A DNA stretch of 64,000 bases from Burkholderia lata. Lineage in GTDB: Bacteria; Pseudomonadota; Gammaproteobacteria; Burkholderiales; Burkholderiaceae. Shown piece after piece: positions 39,006-47,344 of the stretch. How positions within the stretch are numbered: the stretch's first letter is position 1; each line of letters begins with the position of its first letter. Under the pieces are notes generated by a model. That model saw only the letters and a program-made list of their open reading frames with translations, was not told the DNA's origin and did not search any database. Location of the stretch: contig NC_007510.1 of the NCBI RefSeq assembly GCF_000012945.1, positions 3,630,127 to 3,694,126 on the forward strand, in the 5' to 3' direction. The position numbers and the translations under genes are program-made.

Positions 39006-40394
39006 ATGCGACCCTTCTGGATCGAACAAGCGCTGTTCAACGACGGCGATCTCGCCCCCGCGCTGCAAGGCGAAACGCGGGCCGACGTGTGCATCGTCGG
39101 CGGCGGTTTCACCGGGCTCTGGACGGCAATCCAGGCGAAGCAGCAGAACCCCGCGCTCGACATCGCGATCGTCGAGGCCGACCTGTGCGGCGCCGGCGCG
39201 AGCGGTCGCAACGGCGGTTGCCTGCTCACGTGGTCCGCAAAATTCCTGACGCTGCGGCGGCTGTTCGGCGAAGCCGAGGCGATCCGGCTCGTGAAGGCAT
39301 CCGAAGCGGCCGTGCAGCACATCGCCGATTTCTGCCGCGCGCACGACATCGATGCCGAGCTGCGGCTCGACGGCACGCTGTACACCGCGACGTCACGCGC
39401 GCAGGTCGGCACGCTCGCGCCGGTACTCGACGCACTCGCCGCGTGCGGCATCCGCAGCTACGAGCCGCTGCCGCCCGCCGAAGTCGCGCGCCGCTCGGGG
39501 TCCGCTCGCAATCTCGACGGCGTCTACTCGCCGATCGCCGCGACCGTGCATCCCGGCAAGCTCGTGCGCGGGCTGCGCCGCGTCGCGCTCGCGATGGGCA
39601 TCCGGATCTACGAACGCACGCCGATGCTCGACTTCACGCCCGGGCAACCGGCCGTCGTGCGCACGCCGTCCGGCAGCGTGAGCGCGGGCAAGCTCGTGTT
39701 CGCGATCAATGCGTGGATGGCGAGCCGCTTCCCGCAGTTCGAGCGCACGATCGCGGTCGTGTCGAGCGACATGGTCATCACCGAGAAATGCCCGGAACTG
39801 CTCGAGAAAACCGGGCTCGTGGATGGCGTATCCGTGCTCGATTCGCGGATCTTCGTCTACTACTACCGCACCACCGCGGACGGGCGGCTGATGCTCGGCA
39901 AGGGCGGCAACACGTTCTCGTGGCGTAGCCGCATCGCGCCCGTGTTCGACCGGCGCTCGCCGTACGAGGCGCAGCTCACGCAAAGCCTGCGCGAGTTCTT
40001 TCCGTCGCTCGCAGGCGTGCCGGTCACGGCGAGCTGGAACGGGCCGTCGGATCGCTCGGTCACCGGCTTCCCGTTCTTCGGCCGCCTCGACGACGCGCCG
40101 AACGTGTTCTACGGTTTCGGCTACTCGGGTAACGGCGTGGGGCCGACCTACATGGGCGGGCAGATCCTGTCGTCGCTCGTGCTCGGTCTCGACAACGCGT
40201 GGACGCGCAGCCCGATCGTGCGCGGCCCGCTTGGGGCGTTCCCGCCGGAGCCGATCCGCTATGTCGGTGCGCACGTCGTGCGCAATGCGATCCGCCGCAA
40301 GGAGCGCGCGGAGGACGAAAGCCGGCAGCCGGCCGTTGTCGACACGTGGCTCGCGAAATTCGCGAGCGCGGCCGGGAAGGCAGACAAGGCGTGA
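39006..40394 (+). CDS. FAD-dependent aminophosphonate-type oxidoreductase
   Basis: Amine oxidase of the DAO/glycine oxidase family (462 aa). The FAD-binding motif is VCIVGGGFTGLWTAIQAK near residue 29, then GAGASGRNGG, and a C-terminal GFGYSGNGVGPTYMGG. The family resembles the oxidoreductases repeatedly found in AEP gene clusters (TIGR03329 type, as I recall). It could oxidise AEP or N-alkylated AEP to phosphonoacetaldehyde, feeding PhnY; this substrate is inference. It is 111 bases after phnW and ends at a terminator, so it is probably the last gene of the rightward operon. Confidence 0.85.
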   Translation: MRPFWIEQALFNDGDLAPALQGETRADVCIVGGGFTGLWTAIQAKQQNPALDIAIVEADLCGAGASGRNGGCLLTWSAKFLTLRRLFGEAEAIRLVKASEAAVQHIADFCRAHDIDAELRLDGTLYTATSRAQVGTLAPVLDALAACGIRSYEPLPPAEVARRSGSARNLDGVYSPIAATVHPGKLVRGLRRVALAMGIRIYERTPMLDFTPGQPAVVRTPSGSVSAGKLVFAINAWMASRFPQFERTIAVVSSDMVITEKCPELLEKTGLVDGVSVLDSRIFVYYYRTTADGRLMLGKGGNTFSWRSRIAPVFDRRSPYEAQLTQSLREFFPSLAGVPVTASWNGPSDRSVTGFPFFGRLDDAPNVFYGFGYSGNGVGPTYMGGQILSSLVLGLDNAWTRSPIVRGPLGAFPPEPIRYVGAHVVRNAIRRKERAEDESRQPAVVDTWLAKFASAAGKADKA

Positions 40395-40438
40395 CGCTGC
40401 GTTGGTCTGCAGGACCTGCATGACCTGAAGACGCAATG

Positions 40439-40470
40439 AAAAAGGGACGCTGCGAAGCGTCCCTTTGCTT
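40439..40470. terminator. Bidirectional terminator between the oxidoreductase and gntR
   Basis: Hairpin AAAGGGACGCT, GCGA loop, AGCGTCCCTTT, with an A run before and T-rich sequence after. It closes two convergent genes. Confidence 0.85.
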
Positions 40471-40517
40471 TGTGCCTTGTGCTGTACGCGGCAACCCGCG
40501 CGAGCGTTGCCGAGCGC

Positions 40518-41246
40518 TTACGCGCGCACGGGCTTTTCCCGCGTCGACTTGCCCGTCGAGGGCAGCCCCTGCTCGTGCGTGCGACGCATGCGCTCGAGAC
40601 CGTGCGAGAGGTGCTCGCGCACGAGCGCCACCGCCTGCTCCCCGTCGCCGCCCGCGAGCGCCTGTACGATCTTGTCGTGCTCGGCGGCGGACACGGCGAT
40701 CGCATCCTCCTCGGCCTCGATCGCGGCCTGGCGCAGCAGGCCGAGCTGGCGCACGAGCCGGCGGTAGGTATCGGTGAGGTGCGTATTGCCGACGCCGACG
40801 ACCATCGCGTCGTGGAACTGCACGTTCAGCTCGGTGTAGCGCGTGACGTCGTGCGTCTTCGCGGCGTCCTTCATCGACTGGATGATGCCCTTCAGCACCT
40901 TCAGCGTGTCGGGCGAGATGCGCTTCGCGAGCGCGCGCGCGACCGACTCGTCGAGCATCGCGCGCACTTCGTAGATCTCCTCGGCCTCGCGCAGCGGCAC
41001 GACGCGCACCGTCACGCCGCGATTCTTCTCGTTGCGCAGCAGGCCGGCCTGTTCGAGCGCACGGAATGCTTCGCGCACGGGGCCGCGCGACACGTTCAGC
41101 TTGGTCGCGATCTCGACTTCGTTGAGCTTCTCGCCAGGGGCGTATTCGCCGGAGACAATCGCGCGCTCGAGCATGTCCTGGACGATCATCGCGAGCGACT
41201 GGCTTTGCAGGAGTTCGATGGCGCTGAGCGCGTTCGGGGCTGTCAT
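40518..41246 (-). CDS. GntR-family (FCD-type) regulator of the phosphonate island
   Basis: FadR/FCD-type GntR regulator (242 aa). The N-terminal winged helix spans about residues 15-85 (KLNEVEIATKLNVSRGPVRE) and the C-terminal FCD ligand domain follows, with metal-binding His residues near VQFHDAM and the end of the domain. It resembles the phosphonate-associated GntR proteins of Burkholderia (TIGR03338 type, from memory). ATG 41246 was chosen over a much longer frame with no homology upstream. Its own promoter carries the candidate operator, which suggests autoregulation. Confidence 0.9.
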   Translation of the reverse strand: MTAPNALSAIELLQSQSLAMIVQDMLERAIVSGEYAPGEKLNEVEIATKLNVSRGPVREAFRALEQAGLLRNEKNRGVTVRVVPLREAEEIYEVRAMLDESVARALAKRISPDTLKVLKGIIQSMKDAAKTHDVTRYTELNVQFHDAMVVGVGNTHLTDTYRRLVRQLGLLRQAAIEAEEDAIAVSAAEHDKIVQALAGGDGEQAVALVREHLSHGLERMRRTHEQGLPSTGKSTREKPVRA

Positions 41247-41306
41247 GGTCGGGCAGGCAGCAAGGCTGCGGTAGAAAACGAGGGCGCCATATCGGCGAAT
41301 GATCCT

Positions 41307-41338
41307 TATATACCCTCGACCCGACACATTGTCAACAG
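41307..41338 (-). promoter_or_regulatory. gntR promoter with candidate operator
   Basis: Leftward sigma-70 promoter: TTGACA (plus-strand 41330-41335), exactly 17 bases, TATATA (41307-41312). The -35 box lies inside ATTGTCAACA (41328-41337), identical to the sequence at the phnA/phnS promoters. Confidence 0.72.
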
Positions 41339-41452
41339 TTTTCAGTTTCCAAAAACCAATTCCGCCTGCCGGAATGCAATCGACACAAAGCCGGCAGGCG
41401 GTGGTCGCGCGGCGGGCCGACCTCGCCCGCCTCGCGCGACATGTGCCGGCCG

Positions 41453-43627
41453 TCAGGCCGTCGTGTGCTTCACCGGCCCCGGATCGCTGTGGCTCGGCCG
41501 GCCCGTCTCGACGTGGCCCGCGAAGCGGCGCACGACCTTGTCGTCGCCGCCGCGCAGCGTCGTCGCGCTGATCGTCAGATCGTACCAGCCGTGGCTCGAC
41601 GACAACTCGAAGTGATCCTCGATGCGCTCGCCCGGCTCCAGCGTGTAGGTCCGCGCATGCTTGTGGCTGTATGCGTTGTCGACCGTCACGCGGCACGTCG
41701 CGCGCCCGCTGTTGCGCAGTTGCAGGTACACATGACGGTTGCGCACGTCGTAGCCGATCCGCGCTTCGGCGTTCGCGTGGCGGCCGTCCGCCGCGAGCCG
41801 CGTGTTGCCCTGGAACTCGCACAGATAGCCGTTCGGGCCGTAGGCCGCGAGATGGTAGTCGCCGCGTGCGGCCGACGTGTTCCACGTGTCGACGAAACGG
41901 TCGTGCGCGGACACCGCATAGCGGCGCGGCGGCGTCGTCGGGTTGCGGCGGTCGTACACGTAGAACGCCGCGCCTGCGTCACCGGTGTTCGCAAAGTCGA
42001 GCGACACGCTGTCGTCGTGCCCGCTCACGCGGCTGTGCACGAACAGTTCGTACGGCAGCGCACGTGCCGGACGCGTGCCGGGCTCCTGCGCCGGCATCGA
42101 CTGCTGCGCGGGCACCTGGTACGCCTGGCCGGCCGTCGCGATGTGCTGCGGCACCGTGAAGCTCACCGTGCGCGTGTCGGGGCGCGCGGAGAAGTCGAAT
42201 GCCGACGTGAGGTCGCCGCAGATCGACCGGCGCCATGCGCTGATGTTCGGCTCCTTCACGCCGAAACGCGCTTCGAGGAAACGCAGCACCGACGTATGGT
42301 CGAACGTCTCCGAGCAGACCCAGCCGCCTTTCGTCCACGGCGAGATGATGATCAGCGGCACGCGCGGCCCGAGGCCAATCGGCTGGATGCCGCCCGGGTC
42401 CGCGCCCGGCACGAGCGGGCTCATTTCGCCCGGGTACTTGTTCAGGTCGAGCAGTTCGTCGCCGAGATTCGACAGCAGGTTCGACGACACGATGCCCTGG
42501 CCGCCCACGCCGCTCGTCACCGGCGGCACCGGCGGCACGACGTGGTCGAACAGGCCGTCGTTTTCGTCGTAGTTCAGGATGAACACCGTCTTCGCCCACA
42601 CTTCCGGGTTCGACGTGAGCGCCTCGAGCACCATGTTGATGTAGAACGCGCCGTCGGTCGGTGATGCCTGCGGGTGCTCGCTGTACTTGTACGGCGACAC
42701 GATCCACGACACCTGCGGCAGCCGGTTCGCCTGCACGTCGGCCTTCAGCTCGGCGAGCGTGTGGTCCGATGCGCCCTTGTCGACCAGCGGGCCGCTCGCG
42801 CCTTCCTTCACCTGGAAGCGCTTGAAGAACATCAGCGAGTTGTCGGTGTAGTTGTCGGTCGGGTCGCCCGGGATGCCGGTGCCGCCCTGGTACACCTTCC
42901 AGCTGATCTTCGCGTTTTCGAGGCGTTCCGCGTAGGTCGTCCACGTGTAGCCGTTCACGTCGTCGCGCTCGCCGATGCCCGGGCCGTTCGGCGGGTTGCC
43001 GTAGATGTTGCGCGGGTCGACCGTGCCGGTCCACAGGTAGATGCGGTTCGGCGCGGTGTCGGCGTGCGCGGAGCAGAAGTACGAATCGCAGATCGTGAAC
43101 GCGTCGGCCAATGCGTAGTGGTACGTGAGATCCTGGCGCTTCAGGTAGCCCATCGTCAGCACGTCCTGCTTCTGGTTCACCCACTGGTCCCACTGGCCGT
43201 TGTTCCAGGACAGGTGGCCGCTGCTCCAGCCGTGATTGGTGCCCGGCTGGAATTCGGTCGTCTGCTTCGGATCGAGGTAGAACGGCAGCACGTACGGCGC
43301 CGACGAATCGAGGCCGCGCGAATGGTAGTTCTTCGTGAACACCGACGCCGGCGGCTGCTGCCACACCGGTGCGCCGCTCGGCAGCAGGTGCGGGCGCGGA
43401 TCGTTGAAGCCGCGCACGCCGCGCAGCCCGCCGAAGTAATGGTCGAACGAACGGTTTTCCTGCATGAAGATCACGACGTGTTCGACGTCGCGGATCGTAC
43501 CCGTGCGATAGGCGGCCGGCATCGCCAGCGCATTGCGGATCGCGGGCGGGAAGCCCGCGTAGGCGGCCATCGCGCCGGCCGACTGCGCGGCGAGGCGCAG
43601 GAAATCGCGTCGATTGTTCGAAGACAT
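41453..43627 (-). CDS. Phosphocholine-preferring phospholipase C
   Basis: Secreted phospholipase C (724 aa) of the acid phosphatase/PLC (non-haemolytic, PlcN-like) family. It has a twin-arginine signal (NNRRDFLRLAAQSAG) and the metal-binding ENRSFDHYFG motif near residue 53, then NYDENDGLFDHVVPP. The C-terminal part carries two repeated beta domains (about 510-724), as in Pseudomonas PlcN/PlcH. It releases phosphocholine from phosphatidylcholine. It lies between two regulators of the phosphonate island, pointing to a shared phosphorus-supply role; Pho control was not confirmed. ATG 43627 is the twin-arginine start. Confidence 0.93.
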   Translation of the reverse strand: MSSNNRRDFLRLAAQSAGAMAAYAGFPPAIRNALAMPAAYRTGTIRDVEHVVIFMQENRSFDHYFGGLRGVRGFNDPRPHLLPSGAPVWQQPPASVFTKNYHSRGLDSSAPYVLPFYLDPKQTTEFQPGTNHGWSSGHLSWNNGQWDQWVNQKQDVLTMGYLKRQDLTYHYALADAFTICDSYFCSAHADTAPNRIYLWTGTVDPRNIYGNPPNGPGIGERDDVNGYTWTTYAERLENAKISWKVYQGGTGIPGDPTDNYTDNSLMFFKRFQVKEGASGPLVDKGASDHTLAELKADVQANRLPQVSWIVSPYKYSEHPQASPTDGAFYINMVLEALTSNPEVWAKTVFILNYDENDGLFDHVVPPVPPVTSGVGGQGIVSSNLLSNLGDELLDLNKYPGEMSPLVPGADPGGIQPIGLGPRVPLIIISPWTKGGWVCSETFDHTSVLRFLEARFGVKEPNISAWRRSICGDLTSAFDFSARPDTRTVSFTVPQHIATAGQAYQVPAQQSMPAQEPGTRPARALPYELFVHSRVSGHDDSVSLDFANTGDAGAAFYVYDRRNPTTPPRRYAVSAHDRFVDTWNTSAARGDYHLAAYGPNGYLCEFQGNTRLAADGRHANAEARIGYDVRNRHVYLQLRNSGRATCRVTVDNAYSHKHARTYTLEPGERIEDHFELSSSHGWYDLTISATTLRGGDDKVVRRFAGHVETGRPSHSDPGPVKHTTA

Positions 43628-43855
43628 GAAGAGAACCCTGTTGTCGGTAGGAGTGGGGCGCCGGTCGAGCGGGGCCGGCGGTGGTGCGTTGCCGTTATTA
43701 CCCCGCATCGGCGTGTCCCGGCCGTGACCGGTTACCGCAGGTTTCTTTTGGTTACCCACAAGAATTTTTTCGAAGCGGCACACGACGCGTCTTTCATCCG
43801 GCCGACACACGCATGCGCTACGCTGACGCGCGATACAGAGGGGAGAAGCCGAGTC

Positions 43856-44773
43856 GTGTTCGATCAGCTGAAGGCGTTCCACGCGACCGTCCGGCAGGGC
43901 AGCATCACGCGCGCCGCGCGCCACCTGGGCGTGAGCCAGCCGACGATTGCCGCGCAGATCCGGCAGGTCGAGCAGGTGTACGGTGTCGAGCTGTTCTACC
44001 GCAGCGGCCGCAAGCTCGAGGTCACCGACACCGGCATCGAGCTGCTGCCGCTCGTCGAGAAGATGATCGCGCTCGAGGCGCAGGCCGACATCATGCTGCG
44101 CAATGTCGGCGGCCTGTTCGAAGGCCACCTGCGGATCGGTGCGACGGGGCCGTACTACATCATGGACGCGGTCGGCCGCTTCTCGAACGCGCATCCGTCG
44201 ATCGCGCTCACGTGCCGGATCGGCAACTCCGAGGAAATCCTGCAGGCGCTGCAGGAATTCCGCATCGACCTCGCCGTCTCGTCGCAGCGCAACGATGCCG
44301 ACGGCCTCGAACGCAAGGTGATCTCGACCGACCCGCTCGTGCTGGTCGTGCATCGCAACCATCCGCTCGCGCGTTTCGACGCGATCGATCCGGCGCAGCT
44401 CGCCGACGTGCGACTGCTGATTCGCGAAGAAGGCTCGGTCACGCGCCGCTGCACGGAGACGATTCTCGAAACGGCCGGTGTCGCCGCCGTCTCGGTGGCC
44501 GAGATCGGCAGCCGCGAAGCGATCCGCGAGGCGATCCTGCACAGCGTGGGCGGCAGCCTGTTTCCGCTCGGCGAGGCCGAACGTCATCCGGATTTGCGCG
44601 TGATCGCGCTGCGCGGCGTCGACACGACGATCGACGAATACGTGTACTACCTGAAAGCGCGCCGCCAGAGCCCGGCGATCGACGCGTTCCTCGCGTGCAT
44701 CCTGCCGGCCGGCAGCGACGCGGCCGCGGCGGATGAAGCCGGACGAACGGCGCGGCGGGCGAACGCGCGCTGA
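43856..44773 (+). CDS. LysR-family regulator, aminoethylphosphonate-associated type
   Basis: LysR regulator (305 aa): helix-turn-helix at about 1-60 (FHATVRQGSITRAARHLGVS), then a substrate-binding domain beginning GHLRIGATGPYYIMDAVGRF. Its sequence resembles the LysR group tied to AEP catabolism (TIGR03339 type, from memory). The start is GTG 43856 with GGAG about ten bases upstream; longer frames run into antisense of the phospholipase. Divergent from the phospholipase C gene, so that gene is its likeliest direct target, with the phn genes as further candidates. Confidence 0.88.
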   Translation: MFDQLKAFHATVRQGSITRAARHLGVSQPTIAAQIRQVEQVYGVELFYRSGRKLEVTDTGIELLPLVEKMIALEAQADIMLRNVGGLFEGHLRIGATGPYYIMDAVGRFSNAHPSIALTCRIGNSEEILQALQEFRIDLAVSSQRNDADGLERKVISTDPLVLVVHRNHPLARFDAIDPAQLADVRLLIREEGSVTRRCTETILETAGVAAVSVAEIGSREAIREAILHSVGGSLFPLGEAERHPDLRVIALRGVDTTIDEYVYYLKARRQSPAIDAFLACILPAGSDAAAADEAGRTARRANAR

Positions 44774-44868
44774 ACGGCCGCGCGTTCGCCGGTACCGCAC
44801 ATCAGTGGCGCTTTTCCCGCGCCTTCCCTCGTTTTTCCTCGTGCCTTCCTTCTGTCGTTGCGCTCACA

Positions 44869-46509
44869 TCACTTCGGTAGTGCCGGAATCATCCACGTCA
44901 GTACGTGCTGCTGCAGGAACACGAGCACGCCGAGCAGAAGCGTGAGGATCACGCTGTGCCAGAACGTGCGCGCGAACACGACACCTTCCTGCCCTTTCAG
45001 GTCCGTCGTCGACACACCCGTCGCGATGTTCTGCGGCGAGATCATCTTGCCCATCACGCCGCCCGACGAGTTGGTCGCGGCCATCAACACCGGATCCAGG
45101 CCGAGCTGCCGGGCTGCGACGACCTGCAGGTTGCCGAACAGCGCATTGCCCGACGTGTCGCTGCCGGACAGGAACACGGCGATCCAGCCGAGCGACGCGG
45201 ACACCAGCGGGAACAGCGCGCCCGTCGACGCGACGCCGGTGCCGAGCGTGTAGCTGATCCCCGAGTAGTTCAGCAGGTACGCGAGCCCGACGATCATCAT
45301 CACCGTGACGATCGCGATCCACGTCTGCCGCCAGGTCTTGACCACGCATTCGAAGAACGCGCCGACGCCGGTGCGCGTCAGCGCGGCCGTGATGATCGCC
45401 GACACCAGGATCGCGGTGCCCGTGCCGAGCGGCTGGAAGTCCCAGATCGCCGCATAGGGCTTGTGATACAGCGACACGAACACAGCGTTGTGCAGGCCCG
45501 GCCACTTGATCTTCACGTCGCCGATCGCCGCGATGTTCGCGTGCACCCACACGATCACGACCACCGACACGACGAGCCACGGCAGCCAGCCGCCGAAGCC
45601 CGCGCGTGCGGCGCCGGCCGTTGCCGGCACGCTGCGCGCGAGCGCGTATTGCGGATCGGGCTGCGGCTTCCACACCTGTAGGAAGCCGATCGTGACGATC
45701 AGCGACGAGAGCGACGACAGCACGTCGGTGAGCTGGTAGCCGAGGAAGTTCGACGTGACGAACTGCGCGATCGCGAAGCTGCCGCCCGACACGAGCAGCG
45801 CCGGCCACAACTTCGAGATCGAGCGCAGCCCCCCGTACGCGCCGACCACGTAGAACGGCAGCAGCAGCGCGAAAAATGGCAGTTGTCGGCCGACCATCTG
45901 CGCGAGTGTCGCGGGCGGCAGCGACGTGACCGCGCCGAGCACGGTGATCGGCACGCCGAGCGCGCCGAACGCGACCGGCGCCGTGTTGAACAGCAGCGTA
46001 TAGGTGAGCGCTTCGAGCGCGGGGAAACCGAGCGCGATCAGGAGTGCGCTCGTGATCGCGACCGGCGTGCCGAATCCCGAGATCCCTTCGAGCAGGCAGC
46101 CGAACGAAAACGCGACGACGAGCAGCACGAGGCGCCGGTCGTCGGGCAGGTTGTCGAGCATCCACTGCCGGAACTGGTCGAAGCGGCCCGACTTCACCGC
46201 GATGTTGTACAGCAGCAGCGCGTTGAAGACGATCCACATCACCGGCACGACCGCGAGCGCCATGCCCGCACCGACCGCATTGAACGCGAGCCCGGCCGGC
46301 ATGCCCCATGCGCCGATCGCGACCGCGAGGCCGGCGACGAGCCCGGCGAGCGACGCCTGCCATGCGGGCCGGCGCAGCACGCCGAGTGCGATCAGCGCGA
46401 CCGCGATCGGGATCGCGGCGACGAGAAAAGACAGCAACAGCGAGCTGGCGACCGGCGTCAACGGCTGTGCGAAGACGATGCCGGGCGGTAGGGCGTCGGT
46501 GGGGTTCAT
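44869..46509 (-). CDS. lctP: L-lactate permease
   Basis: LctP/LldP-family lactate permease (546 aa) with about 12-14 helices. Family landmarks are GFPALEALTYTLLFNTAPVAFG, GISGFGTPVAI and LSGSDTSGNALFGNLQ. The start is ATG 46509 (MNPTDALPPG). It stands alone; no lactate dehydrogenase genes or LldR regulator lie beside it. A palindrome upstream (CTTGTACAAG, 46667-46676) is a possible operator. Confidence 0.95.
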   Translation of the reverse strand: MNPTDALPPGIVFAQPLTPVASSLLLSFLVAAIPIAVALIALGVLRRPAWQASLAGLVAGLAVAIGAWGMPAGLAFNAVGAGMALAVVPVMWIVFNALLLYNIAVKSGRFDQFRQWMLDNLPDDRRLVLLVVAFSFGCLLEGISGFGTPVAITSALLIALGFPALEALTYTLLFNTAPVAFGALGVPITVLGAVTSLPPATLAQMVGRQLPFFALLLPFYVVGAYGGLRSISKLWPALLVSGGSFAIAQFVTSNFLGYQLTDVLSSLSSLIVTIGFLQVWKPQPDPQYALARSVPATAGAARAGFGGWLPWLVVSVVVIVWVHANIAAIGDVKIKWPGLHNAVFVSLYHKPYAAIWDFQPLGTGTAILVSAIITAALTRTGVGAFFECVVKTWRQTWIAIVTVMMIVGLAYLLNYSGISYTLGTGVASTGALFPLVSASLGWIAVFLSGSDTSGNALFGNLQVVAARQLGLDPVLMAATNSSGGVMGKMISPQNIATGVSTTDLKGQEGVVFARTFWHSVILTLLLGVLVFLQQHVLTWMIPALPK

Positions 46510-46929
46510 CGTGTCTCCAGAGTCGACCCAAGCTGGCATCGGGATGCCCCGGGTTCGGTACAAGGCGATGTCCTGCGGTCACGACCGAGATCAGGCGCTT
46601 GCGCACGCAACGACGTCGCACGGCCAACCGATCGGTCGCTTAAAAGAGGTTAGGAGGCGCGCGACGCTTGTACAAGGGGGACAAGCCCGATGCGTGCCGA
46701 CCCGATACGAACCCGCCGCCACACGCTGACCGGCAGCGGGCAGCCCACTGTCTCGTTCGACAGGAAGCCCGCCGCGAGCGGCTCACCCGCGCAATGTTGC
46801 ACATGCGGCAAAGGTGCCTGACGGCGGGCGGGATGTTTCGTTTGGCGTCCGAAGCCTAGACTGGTCGCATCGATTCCGCCCGCGCCGGCCACGGCAGGCA
46901 CGGCACCGGAACCTCACGGAGTGAACACG
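46510..46929. other. Divergent intergenic region lctP / DUF4148
   Basis: A 420-base gap that should hold both promoters. It contains the perfect 10-base palindrome CTTGTACAAG at 46667-46676, followed by a second ACAAG at 46681-46685. The palindrome has the TTGT-ACAA form seen in FadR-type GntR operators. No promoter hexamers were assigned with confidence. Confidence 0.4.
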
Positions 46930-47241
46930 ATGAAGACGATGAAACAGGCGGCATGCGCATGCGTGCTGATCGGCGCGGCCTTCGCCGCTCACGCGCAGGC
47001 CGCGTCGACGCTGACGCGCTCCGAGGTCCGCCAGGAACTCGTGGAGTTGCAGGCCGCCGGCTATCGGACGAGCCTCGCCAGCAGTCCCGACTTTCCGGAC
47101 AACATGCAGGCGATCATGCGCCGTGCCGCGCAGGCACGCGGCGAGGACGCCGGCTACGGCAGCGAAGGCGGGGCAAACGTGGAATCGGGCAAACCGGTGC
47201 TGCCGCACACGATCGATCGCGGCACCTACGCACACCATTGA
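46930..47241 (+). CDS. DUF4148 small secreted protein
   Basis: A 103-residue protein typical of Burkholderia. Signal peptide about residues 1-25 (MKQAACACVLIGAAFAAHAQ), then the DUF4148 core TRSEVRQELVELQAAGY and a flexible Gly-rich end. ATG 46930 is preferred, with GGAG eight bases upstream; a GTG at 46921 overlaps that site. Function unknown. Strains often carry many paralogues of this family. Confidence 0.85.
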   Translation: MKTMKQAACACVLIGAAFAAHAQAASTLTRSEVRQELVELQAAGYRTSLASSPDFPDNMQAIMRRAAQARGEDAGYGSEGGANVESGKPVLPHTIDRGTYAHH

Positions 47242-47304
47242 CGGCTGATCGAACCGGATCGAGCGCACAACGGAGCGCCCTGACCGGCGACGGAGATACG
47301 CAGC

Positions 47305-47332
47305 GTGCACCGCGCCGACCGACGCGGTGCAC
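47305..47332. terminator. GC-rich hairpin between DUF4148 and gshA
   Basis: Perfect 10-base arms GTGCACCGCG and CGCGGTGCAC with an 8-base loop. There is no T run, so it may slow or end convergent transcripts without being a canonical terminator. Confidence 0.5.
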
Positions 47333-47344
47333 GTGCGCCAGGCA

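Noticed and set aside
35886-39344. An 1152-codon open frame antisense to the phn transport genes
   Set aside because: Arg/His-rich translation without domain structure; it lies opposite phnT, the permease, phnW and the oxidoreductase, which are all clear genes. Long antisense frames are normal in DNA this GC-rich.
43628-44800. Upstream extension of the phospholipase C frame
   Set aside because: Runs antisense to the LysR gene; the twin-arginine signal peptide at 43627 sets the true start.
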